Notes: a model not told the origin generated them from the sequence alone. A DNA stretch of 64,000 nt from Deltaproteobacteria bacterium (GCA_016200545.1 JACQEO010000052.1:35820-99819), one strand, 5' to 3'; numbered from the stretch's first letter, positions 9,198 through 18,556 are shown. Program-made: numbers and translations.

Positions 9198-10217
9198 TCA
9201 GAGCGCCGGAAGGCGGTCGATCCACCGCAAGATGCGAAAGCCTTCGCCGTCCTCGTTGACGGCGACGACAGCGCCGATGCGCGCCTGGATGTCGGCGCCC
9301 TGCATCACCGCGCGCGCATCGATCGCGACCGTCTCGGCGCGGCGGTCGACTAGTCGGCGCGCCACCGTCTGGTCGCCGACCTTGGCTTGCACCAGGGTCA
9401 AGGCGCTTCCGGGATCGGTCGTCCGCGCCTCGAGCACCGCCTGCACATCCTCCTCCCCCCCCATCACGGCGCGCAGCACCGCGGCAGGAGCGTTGCGGAC
9501 ATTGATGTTACCCGTGTTGTTGAACACGGAAAAGACGTCGCGCAAGGCGATCGGCGCGCTCTGGTCGCGGTCGACCTTGAGACCACCCTTGGGCCCCGCG
9601 GCGCGCGCGCCGGTGCCGAAGAAGAGATCGCGCGTGATGCCGCGCACCAAGAGGAGCTCGTCGACCGAGTCGAAGGGTCCGTTCTTCGGCGCGTACGGCT
9701 CGGGCAGGCTCAGGTAGTATTCCGCCTCGGCGCCGTGCAGACGCTTCAGCGAGTCGGGATCGCGCCAATCGAGGATCGCGTCCGTGATCTCCTCCTGCTC
9801 GTCACCGGTAACCCCGACGTTGGTGAGCACCCGCCGCAGCAGCGCTTCGTCGGCGCGCTTGAGCGAGACCTTGCCGCCCTCGTCGATGAGCCGTACCGAA
9901 TAGGTCCCGCCGCCATACTTTCCCTCGTGCCAGGTTCCGTCGGGCGGCCACTGGTCGGGATCGACGTCGGCCTCGTCGTCGGTATTGTCCTCGCGCGCGC
10001 GCAGGGTGCGGTAGATGCCCTGTCCGATAGCGGCGAACGCCACGCCTCGAGCCTGCACTTCCTCGGCCATGTTCTGCGTGGCGATGGCCTCGTCGCGCAT
10101 GCCGCGACTGAACTCGGCGACGAGCACCGTCAGTACCATGAAGATCCACAGGACCATCATGAGCGCGACGCCGCGCTCGGAACGCAACGGCCGGAAGAGG
10201 ATCGTCACGCCGATCAT
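9198..10217 (-). CDS. gspK: Type II secretion minor pseudopilin GspK
   Basis: 339 aa. Prepilin leader SERG followed by VALMMVLWIFMVLTVLVAEF; there is no Glu at +5 of the mature protein, which is characteristic of GspK, the tip pseudopilin. The large globular domain shows the family features VSLKRADEALLRR, ITDAILDWRDPD, VDELLLVRGI and NINVRNAPAAVLRAV (helix-hairpin-helix-like region). Start overlaps gspJ by ATGA (10214-10217). It probably caps the pseudopilus with GspI and GspJ. Confidence 0.95.
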   Translation of the reverse strand: MIGVTILFRPLRSERGVALMMVLWIFMVLTVLVAEFSRGMRDEAIATQNMAEEVQARGVAFAAIGQGIYRTLRAREDNTDDEADVDPDQWPPDGTWHEGKYGGGTYSVRLIDEGGKVSLKRADEALLRRVLTNVGVTGDEQEEITDAILDWRDPDSLKRLHGAEAEYYLSLPEPYAPKNGPFDSVDELLLVRGITRDLFFGTGARAAGPKGGLKVDRDQSAPIALRDVFSVFNNTGNINVRNAPAAVLRAVMGGEEDVQAVLEARTTDPGSALTLVQAKVGDQTVARRLVDRRAETVAIDARAVMQGADIQARIGAVVAVNEDGEGFRILRWIDRLPAL

Positions 10218-10933
10218 TCGTCGTCGACCTCGGAGTCGGCGCCGGTTTCGGCGTCACCGGCATCCTCTTCGTCCTCCGGCTCTTGGATGTCCTCGCCCCA
10301 CCCGTACGCGACCGCCATCAGCGGGATCTCCCGCACCCACGGGTGGTCGAAAAACGCCAGCCCGTCGACGGTGACGCGCACCGCCGCCGGCCAGCCATCT
10401 TCTTCGCGCGCGTCCCACGCCTGTTGCCATCCGGAATCCGTTTCGTCGTGCGCCAGGTACTCGAACCGGATGGTGTCGAACCCGCTCAGCAACACGGCAC
10501 GTTCGACGTGGGCGGAGGCCGGCGGCCGGTAGAGATCTTGGGGCGTGAAGCCCACCCGCTCCTCGAGAATGAGTTGCCCGTCCGCGACCCGATAGGTGAC
10601 GACGGCGAGCCCGGTGCCGCCACGCGCCTGTGGCGCCGCGCTCACGAACGACAAGCCGTCGGAGCGTCCGAGGAAATACGGAGCGATATCGTCGTCGTGG
10701 CGCGCGAAGTAGGGAACCGTCGAGCGCACTTCGCGGCCGATGATGTCCTCGGCGACGCGCATGCGTTGGTTCTGCTCGGCGGCACGCTCTCCCTTGAGGA
10801 CGGCGCGGTGCCCGATGAAGAACGCGCTGTACACCATCAGTGTCAGCAGGCTGAAGATCACCAAAGAGAGGACGACCTCGAGCAGCGTGAAACCGGGGGC
10901 GCGCGTCGCGGCGCGATCGGTCCGGCTGGTCAC
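10214..10933 (-). CDS. gspJ: Type II secretion minor pseudopilin GspJ
   Basis: 239 aa. Starts at the GTG 10933, which overlaps the gspI stop (GTGA). A 14-residue leader ending in APG precedes FTLLEVVLSLVIFSLL, with Glu at +5 as needed for processing by the prepilin peptidase. The globular part has the GspJ-type pattern (AEDIIGREVRSTVPYF, SFVSAAPQ, GFDTIRFEYLAHDE, GWPAAVRVTV). The C-terminal 25 residues are very acidic (EDIQEPEDEEDAGDAE). Translationally coupled to gspI and gspK. Confidence 0.94.
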   Translation of the reverse strand: MTSRTDRAATRAPGFTLLEVVLSLVIFSLLTLMVYSAFFIGHRAVLKGERAAEQNQRMRVAEDIIGREVRSTVPYFARHDDDIAPYFLGRSDGLSFVSAAPQARGGTGLAVVTYRVADGQLILEERVGFTPQDLYRPPASAHVERAVLLSGFDTIRFEYLAHDETDSGWQQAWDAREEDGWPAAVRVTVDGLAFFDHPWVREIPLMAVAYGWGEDIQEPEDEEDAGDAETGADSEVDDE

Positions 10934-11346
10934 GACGTCACCCGCGACGAGAGCCGCAACGTGCGGATCGTGTACACGCCCTCGCGATTGGCGGATTGCG
11001 GCCACAACACCGAAACCTCGATCTCGTACATGAGCAGATCGCTCTTGACGTCGAGCGCGTGCTTTTGCGTCTGGTCGGTGTACTCCGGCGCCTCGCGCAC
11101 GATCACCTCCCAGCGGAAGGTGTCGTCGAAGCGGCCGCGGTCGTTGCCCGCCCGGACCTCGGGAAGGGCGATCGCCTGATCGAGGAGGCCGCGGGCGTAC
11201 ACCACGGCGTGCTCCCGCATTCCCGCGCCGCTCTGCATGCGCAGACCGGCGGAGAAGAGCTCGAGGACGGTCACAACCCCGACGCCGAGGATCGCGAGCG
11301 CGATCGCAACCTCGAGCAAGGTGAACCCGCGCGCGCTCGACCTCAT
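10930..11346 (-). CDS. gspI: Type II secretion minor pseudopilin GspI
   Basis: 138 aa. Leader MRSSARG, then FTLLEVAIALAILGVGVVTV with Glu+5. The family landmarks AVVYARGLLDQAI and the short beta-rich domain follow. Its ATG at 11346 overlaps the gspH stop (ATGA), which fixes the start even though the frame is open upstream. Confidence 0.93.
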   Translation of the reverse strand: MRSSARGFTLLEVAIALAILGVGVVTVLELFSAGLRMQSGAGMREHAVVYARGLLDQAIALPEVRAGNDRGRFDDTFRWEVIVREAPEYTDQTQKHALDVKSDLLMYEIEVSVLWPQSANREGVYTIRTLRLSSRVTS

Positions 11347-11825
11347 CCACGCACCTCGCGGATCGTGACCGCACCGAGGAGCGGCTCGACGTCGACGGCA
11401 AACTGCAACCCGACGCCGGAGCGGTCGGCGACGATCACGCCGAAGCCGTTCGACCCGCCGTTCGGGTAGAAGATGACGCGCGCGCTCCCGTCCGGGTCGC
11501 GCCACCCGCCCCTGACGCCGATGAACGCCACGCTGTCCGGCAAGGACGCCTGCTGCCCATCCGTCCAGCGGAAGGTCGCTCCGTCGGGGTCGAGGACGAG
11601 CACTTGTTCGACGCCGCGACGCACCGCCCGCTCGCGCAAGGCACGCATGACACCTGCGATCTTGCGAGTGCCCTGGCGGATCTCGCGCGAGCGCCAACCG
11701 CTCGTGATCCCCGGCACGACAAAGGCGCCGGCGATCGCAACGATCAACATGACGACGATCAGCTCGAAGAGGGAGAAGCCGGGTGACGATCGCGCCACGG
11801 CGCGGTCAGTGGCTCGGACGCTCAA
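11343..11825 (-). CDS. gspH: Type II secretion minor pseudopilin GspH
   Basis: About 160 aa. Prepilin segment SSPG followed by FSLFELIVVMLIVAIAGAFV (Glu+5), then a GspH-type domain (MRALRERAVRRGVEQVLVLD, VIFYPNGGSNGF). The start is uncertain: no ATG is available. TTG at 11825 gives a 16-residue leader similar in sequence to that of GspJ; GTG at 11798 gives a 7-residue leader like that of GspI; a CTG at 11831 would overlap the gspG stop. I list the TTG. Confidence 0.85.
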   Translation of the reverse strand: MSVRATDRAVARSSPGFSLFELIVVMLIVAIAGAFVVPGITSGWRSREIRQGTRKIAGVMRALRERAVRRGVEQVLVLDPDGATFRWTDGQQASLPDSVAFIGVRGGWRDPDGSARVIFYPNGGSNGFGVIVADRSGVGLQFAVDVEPLLGAVTIREVRG

Positions 11826-11827
11826 GG

Positions 11828-12283
11828 TCAGCCTTGCCAACTCCCGATGTCGCGGGCGTCGCCTTCGCCTCCCGGGGCGCCGTCTGCACCATAGGTGTAG
11901 AGGTCGTACTCCCCGTGCTGGCCGGGGCTCTCGTAGGTATACGCGCGGCCCCAGGGATCGAGCGGCACGTCCTTCTTGAGATAGGGACCGTCCCATCGCG
12001 GCAGGCCCGAAGGCGCCAGGCGCAACGCCGCCAGCCCTTCTTGTGTCGTCGGATAGCGCCCGACGTCGAGGCGGAAGGTGTCGAGCGCGGTGCCGAAGAG
12101 CTCGACCTGCGTCTTCGCCGCCTGCGCTCGCGCCTTGCGCTCGCGGCCGAGGTAGCTCGGCACCACGAGCGCGGCGAGGAGCCCGAGGATCACCATCACC
12201 ACCAGGAGCTCGACGAGCGTGAAGCCGCCCTCGCGCGTCGCGCGTTCGCGCCGTCGGGGGTCGATGTGCGTCATCTCTTGCAT
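11828..12283 (-). CDS. gspG: Type II secretion major pseudopilin GspG
   Basis: 151 aa. Leader ending in REGG (a Gly-Gly site, so cleavage after the second Gly), then FTLVELLVVMVILGLLAALV. The conserved GspG core is present: DTFRLDVGRYPTTQEGLAAL, GPYLKKDVPLDPWGRAYTY and a C-terminal acidic Asp-rich calcium-site region. ATG at 12283 is preceded by GGGAGGA at eight bases, the clearest Shine-Dalgarno in the operon, as expected for the most abundant subunit. Confidence 0.97.
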   Translation of the reverse strand: MQEMTHIDPRRRERATREGGFTLVELLVVMVILGLLAALVVPSYLGRERKARAQAAKTQVELFGTALDTFRLDVGRYPTTQEGLAALRLAPSGLPRWDGPYLKKDVPLDPWGRAYTYESPGQHGEYDLYTYGADGAPGGEGDARDIGSWQG

Positions 12284-12305
12284 GTCTGCGTTCCTCCCGA
12301 GCGCG

Positions 12306-13535
12306 TCATACGTTGATGTCGTTGATGCTGAAGACCGCCATGAGCATCGAGATCACCATGAATCCCACCACCAAGCCCATCACGAGAATCATCACCGGCT
12401 CGAGCAGGCTGGTGAGCCGCTTCACCTCGTTGCGCACCTCGCGATCGAAGTAGTCGGCGGTCGAGAGCAGCATCTCGTCGAGCTTGCCGGTGTCCTCACC
12501 GACGGCGATCATCTGCAACGCCAGCGGCGGAAAGGCGCCGCTCCGTCCGAGCGGACCCGCCATACCCGCGCCCTCGCGGACGCCGACCTGCACCTCGGCG
12601 ACGGCGCGGGCGATCACCTGATTGGAGGCCACCTCGCGTACGATGTCGAGCGCCTGGAGCACCGGGACGCCGCTCCGCAACAGCGTGCCGAGCGTCCGGC
12701 TGAAGCGCGCTACCTCCATGCGCCGGAGCAGGTACCCGAGGATCGGCATACGGAGCTTGAAGGCGTCGAGAGCGTACCGCCGCTTGCCGGTACTAGCGTA
12801 GCGATAGAGGCCGTACGTGCCGCCGACGACCGCGACGACGCCGGGAAGCATCCAGATGCTAGTGAACATGTCGCTGATGCCGAGCATGATGCGCGTCGAC
12901 ATCGGCAGCGCCTGTCCGAGATCGGAGAACATGGTCGCGAACTTCGGCAGTACGAACACCAGCAGCACCGTCACCGACACTGCGCCGACCCCGGTGAGGA
13001 GAATCGGATAGGTCATCGCCGAGCGCACCTCGTCGCGCAGCTCCTGTGCGTTGCGCAGGTAGTCCACGAGCCGGTTCAGGACCTCGTCGAGCACGCCGCC
13101 GATCTCGCCCGCCTTCACCATGTTGACGTAGAGCGGCAGGAAGGCTTTCGGGTGCTGCGCCAGCGCCTCGGCGAGCGACGTCCCGCCGCGCACCGAGTTG
13201 AGCACCTCGGTGGTCACGCGCTTGAGGTCGCCGGGCGCGAGCTCGGCAAGCGTCGTGAGACTGCGATCGAGCGGCATGCCGGCGGCGAGGAGCGTGCTGA
13301 GCTCCTGGGTGAAGACGAGGACGTCCTTGTTCTTGACGCGCCTCCCGCCGCCGAAGGACGGCAACGGGATCCCCGTCCGCGCCGGCGCAACGCTGGTGCC
13401 GCCGGCGCCGATCCGCAGCGGGATGAGGCCGCGCTCCTGGAGGCGGAGCACGACCGAGCGCTCCTCGCCGGCCTCCATGGCGCCTTCGATGATCTTCCCC
13501 TGGTAATCGGTGGCTCGATATTGATATTGCGCCAT
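12306..13535 (-). CDS. gspF: Type II secretion inner-membrane platform GspF
   Basis: 409 aa polytopic protein with two GspF domains (about 70-195 and 275-398), three membrane segments (about 170-190, 225-245 and 375-400) and the motif FTQELSTLLAAGMPLDRSL near the start of the first domain; the second repeat reads FSRTLGTLLRSGVPVLQAL. N-terminus MAQYQYRATDYQGKIIEG is typical. It is the first gene of the gspFGHIJKLMCD run, 96 bases after the MsbA-like gene. Works with the GspE ATPase, whose gene is displaced to 25.2-23.4 kb. Confidence 0.96.
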   Translation of the reverse strand: MAQYQYRATDYQGKIIEGAMEAGEERSVVLRLQERGLIPLRIGAGGTSVAPARTGIPLPSFGGGRRVKNKDVLVFTQELSTLLAAGMPLDRSLTTLAELAPGDLKRVTTEVLNSVRGGTSLAEALAQHPKAFLPLYVNMVKAGEIGGVLDEVLNRLVDYLRNAQELRDEVRSAMTYPILLTGVGAVSVTVLLVFVLPKFATMFSDLGQALPMSTRIMLGISDMFTSIWMLPGVVAVVGGTYGLYRYASTGKRRYALDAFKLRMPILGYLLRRMEVARFSRTLGTLLRSGVPVLQALDIVREVASNQVIARAVAEVQVGVREGAGMAGPLGRSGAFPPLALQMIAVGEDTGKLDEMLLSTADYFDREVRNEVKRLTSLLEPVMILVMGLVVGFMVISMLMAVFSINDINV

Positions 13536-13631
13536 GGCGTCCTGAGCTGCGATTCGGCAGCGTTTTCGCCGCCCCCATCGAGGAAAAACCTATCCCGTTC
13601 CGTGCCGCTTGCCGAGTCCCCCAGACCGGCC

Positions 13632-15398
13632 TCACGAACGCGCCGCCCGCGGTGGCGGATCTGCGGAGCCCAAGGACGACGGGGACTCGGCGGGCTCTGC
13701 AAACTGCTCCTGGTAGAGCCGCTGATACTCACCCCCGCGCGCCATTAGCGCGGCATGCGTCCCCTCCTCGACGATCCGCCCTTCCGAGAGGACGACGATG
13801 TGATCCGCGCGCTGCACGGTCGACAGCCGGTGGGCGATGACGAACACGGTCCGGCCTGCCATGAGCCGTTCGAGCGAGCGCTGCACGCGCGCCTCGGTGA
13901 CGGCGTCGAGCGCCGACGTCGCCTCGTCGAGGATCAAGACCGGCGCGTCCTTCAGGAAGGCGCGCGCGATCGCGAGGCGCTGGCGCTCGCCGCCCGAGAA
14001 GCGCGCGCCACGTTCGCCGATCACGGTGTCGTAGCCCTGCGGCAGCCGCTCGATGACGTCGTGGATCTCGGCCATCTCCGCGGCGCGCACGATCGCGCGC
14101 TCGTCGGTGTCGGTCGAGCCGTAGGCGACGTTGGCGCGTACGTCGTCGTTGAAGAGGAACACATCCTGCGTGACGATCGCGATGTGCGCCCGCAGCGAGA
14201 CCCGGCGCACGCCCTGCAGGTCTTGGCCGTCGATCAGGATGGTGCCCGCCGTGGGCTCGAGAAATCCGGCGAGGAGGTCCATCAACGTCGACTTCCCCGC
14301 CCCCGAGAGACCGACGAGCGCGAGCGTGGCGCCGGCCGGCGCGGTGAAGCTCACGTCGACGAGCACGGGACGCGCCTCGTAGGCGAAATGCACGTGCCGA
14401 AACTCGACCGTGCCGTTCTCGACGACGAGCGGCGGGCAGTCATCGCGCAGCGACTCCGCCGGCTCGTCGAAGATGTGCGACATGCGGTCGAAGGCGCCGA
14501 GGGCCGCCTGGATGTCGAGGTTGCCGCGGCTGATGCGCTTCACCGGCTCATAGGAAAGACCGAGGGCGACGAAGAACGACGCCAGCTCGCCGAGCGTCAT
14601 CCGTCCGGCGAGCACCTCGTGGCCACCGTAGGCGACGATCGCGGCCGCCGCGAACGCCAGGACCATCTCACTCAGCGGGCTGCTCGCAGCGATCAGATGT
14701 CGCGCCGAGCGCCGCATCGTGTAGAGGCGCTGGTTGCGCTCCTGGAAGCGTCCCTTCTCGTACGCCGTCATGCCGAACGCCTTGGCGATCTTGTTGCCGG
14801 CGATCCCTTCGTGGGCGACCGCGCTCAGGTCGGCGAGGCACTCCTGCTCGAGTCGCACGCGGCGGCGGCGGGACCGCCCGAAGTACACGAGCGGATAGAC
14901 CGCGATCGGCAGCACGACGAGCGACATCAGCGCCATGCGCCAGTTTTGGTAGACCAGCAGGATGCCGAGGGCGACGAGGCTGAAGACGTCTTTCAACGTC
15001 GTCAGCAGGCTGGTCGCGATCACGCTCTGGATCATGCCGACGTCGGAGATGATGCGCGCGACCATCGCCGCCGCCGGCGTACGCGCCAGGACCGACAGCG
15101 GGAGATCCACGACGTGCCCGTGCAGCGCCCGGCGCATGTCGCGGCAGATGCCGTCACCGGCGACGCCGATCCAGTACGTCTGCACGTACTCGAGCGACGT
15201 CTTGAGCGCGTAGAAAACCAGCACGAAGAACGGCGCGAGGCGCACGATCGCAACGTGCTGGCGGAGCAGGTGCTCGTCGAAAATCGGCTTCACCAGATAG
15301 GCGACGCCGGCGATGAGCACGGCGCGCAGCGCCATCATGGCGAGCGCGCCGCCGAGCATCGGCGCGTAGGGTCGGGTGAAGGTCCAGAGGCGGGCCAT
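13632..15398 (-). CDS. msbA: MsbA-like lipid ABC transporter (fused TMD-NBD)
   Basis: 588 aa half-transporter: six membrane segments in residues 1-300 followed by a nucleotide-binding domain with Walker A GLSGAGKST, signature FSGGERQRLA, Walker B VLILDEATSALD and H-loop AHRLST. Best read as an exporter of the MsbA/lipid A flippase family. Start at the ATG 15398, 14 bases after the glycosyltransferase stop. Its company (GT4, phosphodiesterase-like protein, MaoC, FabH, acyltransferase) suggests it flips a lipid or glycolipid built by those enzymes rather than a drug; that is inference. Whether it is the organism's only lipid A flippase cannot be told here. Confidence 0.88.
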   Translation of the reverse strand: MARLWTFTRPYAPMLGGALAMMALRAVLIAGVAYLVKPIFDEHLLRQHVAIVRLAPFFVLVFYALKTSLEYVQTYWIGVAGDGICRDMRRALHGHVVDLPLSVLARTPAAAMVARIISDVGMIQSVIATSLLTTLKDVFSLVALGILLVYQNWRMALMSLVVLPIAVYPLVYFGRSRRRRVRLEQECLADLSAVAHEGIAGNKIAKAFGMTAYEKGRFQERNQRLYTMRRSARHLIAASSPLSEMVLAFAAAAIVAYGGHEVLAGRMTLGELASFFVALGLSYEPVKRISRGNLDIQAALGAFDRMSHIFDEPAESLRDDCPPLVVENGTVEFRHVHFAYEARPVLVDVSFTAPAGATLALVGLSGAGKSTLMDLLAGFLEPTAGTILIDGQDLQGVRRVSLRAHIAIVTQDVFLFNDDVRANVAYGSTDTDERAIVRAAEMAEIHDVIERLPQGYDTVIGERGARFSGGERQRLAIARAFLKDAPVLILDEATSALDAVTEARVQRSLERLMAGRTVFVIAHRLSTVQRADHIVVLSEGRIVEEGTHAALMARGGEYQRLYQEQFAEPAESPSSLGSADPPPRAARS

Positions 15399-15412
15399 CG
15401 TCCGCCGCTCTA

Positions 15413-16600
15413 CTACCAGGACCGGCGCGGCGCCGATACAGCCACGGCAAGCTCCTCGACCGCGGCTGCGGCCGCGTCCCACGTGAGCGCGCGCGCCGCG
15501 GCCGCAGCGCCGGCTCCCAAACGTGGCGCGGCGGCGAGCGCGCGCGTGAGCGCGGTCGCGAGCGCCGCGGCATCTCGCGGCGGCACGAGCAGGCCGGTCT
15601 CGCCCTCGCGCACGAGATCCGGCAGCCCGCCGACCGCGCTCGCCACGACCGCACGCCCGCACGCCATCGCCAGGGGCGCGACCGCGCTCTGGCTCGCGCT
15701 CCAGTACGGCAGGACGACGACATCGGCGGCACCGAAGCAACAGCCGACCTCGGCGTTGGCGAGAAAGCGATCGAGAAGGACGACACGCCCCGCGACGTCG
15801 AGCCGCGCCGCGAGGGCGCGATAGTAGCCGGCGTCGCGATGGTAGATCTCGCCGGCGACGACGAGCTGCACGTCCGCGGGAAGCGCCGGCAGCGCCTCGA
15901 ACAGCGTCGGCAGTCCCTTGTACGCACGCACGTATCCGAAGAAGAGGAGACGGCGCGGTGCCGCCGGAAGCCCGAGCGCGCGGGCGCAGGCGTCGCGACG
16001 CGCGCGCGCCGCGGCCGGCGTGCCGGCGGAGTCGTCGTGGGAACACGAAGGTGGCGCCTCGGCGGGCGGCAGGACGAGCGCGACCGGACGCGCGGGGTGG
16101 CGCGCGCGCAGGCGCGCGGCGGCGTCGCTCGACTGGGCGACGAAGGCGTCGGCGCGGCCGAGTGCGAGGCGCGCCACGACGCTCCCGCCGGGGATGGGCT
16201 CGTGCGGCTCGAGGTTGTGGCAGACGACGATCGTCGGTACGCCGCGGCGGCGCAACAGGGTCGCGATCGCCGCAAACGCGGGGGCGAAGAAGGGATGCCA
16301 CCACTCGAAGAGCGCGGCGTCGGCGTCGGCCGCGGCGGCGGCGACGCGCGCCCAGCTTCGCGGCCCGATCGAGTCGAGGAGCGACACGGCGGGTGGGAGC
16401 GTGGCCGGCCCGCCCACCGCCGCGGCATCGACCGTCTCGTACTGCGTGCGGCCGGGAAAAAAGCGGCGCGGGTAGAGACGACGATACGAGATCCGGCGCA
16501 CGTCGTGGCCGCGGCGCGCCAGCGCCGCGGCGAGGCGGTCGTGGTACTGCGCGATGCCTCCCCGAAGCGGCGCGCTCGGCCCGATCAGCGCCAGGCGCAT
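15413..16600 (-). CDS. Glycosyltransferase family 4-like
   Basis: 395 aa, GT-B fold. N-terminal Rossmann half opens with LALIGPSAPLRGGIAQYHDRL, a GGI(A) motif common in GT4 acceptor domains; C-terminal half has LLFFGYVRAYKGLPTLFEAL, the donor-site region VVLPYWSASQSAVAPLAMACG and VVASAVGGLPDLVREGETGLLV. Cytoplasmic or membrane-peripheral. Lies between the hydrolase and the MsbA-like gene on one apparent transcript. Very Ala/Arg-rich. Donor sugar and acceptor unknown. Confidence 0.88.
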   Translation of the reverse strand: MRLALIGPSAPLRGGIAQYHDRLAAALARRGHDVRRISYRRLYPRRFFPGRTQYETVDAAAVGGPATLPPAVSLLDSIGPRSWARVAAAAADADAALFEWWHPFFAPAFAAIATLLRRRGVPTIVVCHNLEPHEPIPGGSVVARLALGRADAFVAQSSDAAARLRARHPARPVALVLPPAEAPPSCSHDDSAGTPAAARARRDACARALGLPAAPRRLLFFGYVRAYKGLPTLFEALPALPADVQLVVAGEIYHRDAGYYRALAARLDVAGRVVLLDRFLANAEVGCCFGAADVVVLPYWSASQSAVAPLAMACGRAVVASAVGGLPDLVREGETGLLVPPRDAAALATALTRALAAAPRLGAGAAAAARALTWDAAAAAVEELAVAVSAPRRSW

Positions 16601-16619
16601 CGGCGGCGGGGCGCCGGGA

Positions 16620-17987
16620 TCAGGCGTCGAGCACCCGCCCGTCCATCGGCTCCGCCGGACGGGTGTCGAGGAGGGCGAGGATCGTCGGCGCGAGATCGGC
16701 GATCGCGGCGTCGCGCGCCGCGAAGCCCGGACGGTTCACGTAGAGGAGCGAATCGTCGTAGGTGTGCATCCCGGTCAAGGCGCTACGGCCGAAGATCTCG
16801 TCGCGTGCCACCGCCCCCTTGATATCGAAGCCGTCGTGGAAGTGGAGCACTGCGTCGGGTGCCTGCGCGACCTGTGGACCATGGTAGATCTCGTCGCGGC
16901 GGAAGACCTGCTTCACGGGCCGGCGCACCCCGTGCACCGCCGGTCCAGGGTACTCGATCGCCGCGAGGCCGTCGGTGATCCGCCGCAGCAGCTCCTCGGC
17001 CTCGGCGCCCGGCTCAACGACGCCGTTCGCGAAGCGCCCCTTGAGATTGAGGTAGATGCGCCCGGGATCGAGAATGAAGGCTTTGGAGGTCGGATCGAGG
17101 TCGGCGATCGACTTCGGCGTCGGTGTCTTGAACGTCAGCAGCCCTTCCCGGCGCAACCACACGTTCGGGTAGAACTCGGTCTCGATCAGCGTGTGCCCGT
17201 GATCGGCGAGTACGAAGAGCGGCGTGCCGTCGGGCAGCGCGTCGACGAGCTCGCCGATCGCCGCGTCGACGGCGGCGTAGAAGTCGAGGAAGCGTTGGTG
17301 CAGCGGCGCTGCGGGATCCGCGTACGCGCTCCAGAAGTAGTGGTGCAGGCGGTCGGTTTCGGTGATGACACCGATGAAGCAGTCCCAGTTCTCCTCGCGG
17401 AGAAAATGGGCGAGCGTCCGTCGGCGCGCCGCGAGCGTGTCGTGAAGGTCGCGAAAGAACGCGTCGACGCGATCGTTGGCGTTCACGTAGTCGACGTCGA
17501 TCTTGTAGCCCTGACTCTTCAAGAGCGGCAGGACACTCGCCGGCGTCACGGCGCGCTCGATGTTGACGGCGACGAACCCGGAGACGAGCACGCCGTTGAT
17601 GTCCTTCGCCGGATACGTGTTGGGGATGTTCAGGACGATCGAGCGTCGCCCGAAGGATCCGAGGACGTCCCAGATCGTCGCCCCCTGCACGTGGCGGTAG
17701 TTCGGGAAGTAGAGGGCGTAGGAGTCGCGCTTCACGTCGGTGAAGCCGTAGATGCCGTGGCGCCCCGGGTTCGTCCCGGTCATGAAGCTGGACCACGAAA
17801 CGCTCGAGATCGTCGGGATGCTCGAGGTCATGCGGGTGAGCGTGCCCGCGCGCCGCAGCGCCGCCATGCGCGGCATCACCCCGCGATCGGTGAGCGCCTC
17901 GATGAGCGGCGTGCCGACGCCGTCGAGCCCGATCACCGCCACTCGCGGCTTCGCCTTCGGCTTCCTGAAGCGGTCGAAGAGACCCAT
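16620..17987 (-). CDS. Alkaline-phosphatase-fold phosphodiesterase/phosphomutase-like protein
   Basis: 455 aa member of the type I phosphodiesterase/nucleotide pyrophosphatase branch of the alkaline phosphatase superfamily. Metal-site features visible: VIGLDGVG (Asp about 22), the nucleophile region SIPTISSVSWSSFMTG followed by NPGRHGIYGF, GVITETDRLHHYFW, and VLADHGHT for the second metal; a late His is in GMHTYDDSLLY. Related proteins act on phosphodiester or phosphonate headgroups, and some act as sugar or lipid phosphotransferases. There is no signal peptide, so it is probably cytoplasmic. In this cluster a role in headgroup processing of the lipid is possible (inference). Confidence 0.82.
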   Translation of the reverse strand: MGLFDRFRKPKAKPRVAVIGLDGVGTPLIEALTDRGVMPRMAALRRAGTLTRMTSSIPTISSVSWSSFMTGTNPGRHGIYGFTDVKRDSYALYFPNYRHVQGATIWDVLGSFGRRSIVLNIPNTYPAKDINGVLVSGFVAVNIERAVTPASVLPLLKSQGYKIDVDYVNANDRVDAFFRDLHDTLAARRRTLAHFLREENWDCFIGVITETDRLHHYFWSAYADPAAPLHQRFLDFYAAVDAAIGELVDALPDGTPLFVLADHGHTLIETEFYPNVWLRREGLLTFKTPTPKSIADLDPTSKAFILDPGRIYLNLKGRFANGVVEPGAEAEELLRRITDGLAAIEYPGPAVHGVRRPVKQVFRRDEIYHGPQVAQAPDAVLHFHDGFDIKGAVARDEIFGRSALTGMHTYDDSLLYVNRPGFAARDAAIADLAPTILALLDTRPAEPMDGRVLDA

Positions 17988-18011
17988 CCGATCCTTCCTC
18001 GCGGCGCGCGC

Positions 18012-18431
18012 CTAGACGTCGTCTTTCTGCTCGATCGCCTCACCGGTGATCACCAGCTCGCCGCGCTGGTTCGTGCAGGTGGTACGGCAGCGCAGCCGGC
18101 GCGTCTGCGGTAGGATCTCGATCACCGTGCTGCGTGCCGTGATCGTGTCCCCGAGGAAGACCGGCCGCAGAAACCGCAGCGTTTGCTCGACGGATATGCC
18201 GCCGGGAAGCTGTAGCAAGAGCCCGTTGGTGGTGGAAAGCAGGCTCGCGGTCAACATGCCGTGCGCGACGCGACGGCCGAAGCGCGTGCGGCGCGCGTAC
18301 TCCTCGTCGACGTGCACCGGGTAGTGGTCGCCGCTGAGCTCCGCGAAGCGAAGGACGTCGGCCTCCTCGATCGTCTTCGAGTATACCGCCTCGTCGCCCA
18401 CCTTGAAGTCTTCGAAGCGCTTGGTCTCCAT
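18012..18431 (-). CDS. MaoC-like hot-dog dehydratase
   Basis: 139 aa single hot-dog domain with the R-hydratase signature AELSGDHYPVHVDEEYA (catalytic Asp35 and His40) and FGRRVAHGMLTASLLS. Enzymes of this type hydrate enoyl-CoA or dehydrate (R)-3-hydroxyacyl thioesters. The ATG at 18431 is preceded by GGTGAGG. The frame is open back to 18470 but that stretch looks non-conserved. Lying between a FabH-like synthase and lipid-handling genes, it may act on the acyl chain of a special lipid (inference). Confidence 0.88.
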   Translation of the reverse strand: METKRFEDFKVGDEAVYSKTIEEADVLRFAELSGDHYPVHVDEEYARRTRFGRRVAHGMLTASLLSTTNGLLLQLPGGISVEQTLRFLRPVFLGDTITARSTVIEILPQTRRLRCRTTCTNQRGELVITGEAIEQKDDV

Positions 18432-18435
18432 GCCC

Positions 18436-18498
18436 TCACCGGCGCGGCACGTGCGCGACGGACGCGACAACGGGATGCACGCGCCCGCGGGTGTTCAC
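18436..18498 (-). CDS. Possible 20-codon leader ORF upstream of the MaoC gene
   Basis: A GTG at 18498 has a strong AAGGAG Shine-Dalgarno five bases before it and opens a 20-codon frame that stops four bases before the MaoC ATG. Residues would be VNTRGRVHPVVASVAHVPRR. It matches no family I know. Translation of this frame could deliver ribosomes to the poorly served MaoC start. It may equally be chance in GC-rich DNA. Confidence 0.25.
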   Translation of the reverse strand: MNTRGRVHPVVASVAHVPRR

Positions 18499-18556
18499 GG
18501 CGGCTCCTTGACTCATCGATCGACGAGAAGCGATTCGGTCGGCCGGAAGGCAGCGT

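Noticed and set aside
18012..18470. Longer MaoC reading frame from 18470
   Set aside because: The additional 13 residues (MSRPSRTCRAGEG) are unlike the family and the ATG at 18431 has a usable ribosome binding site.
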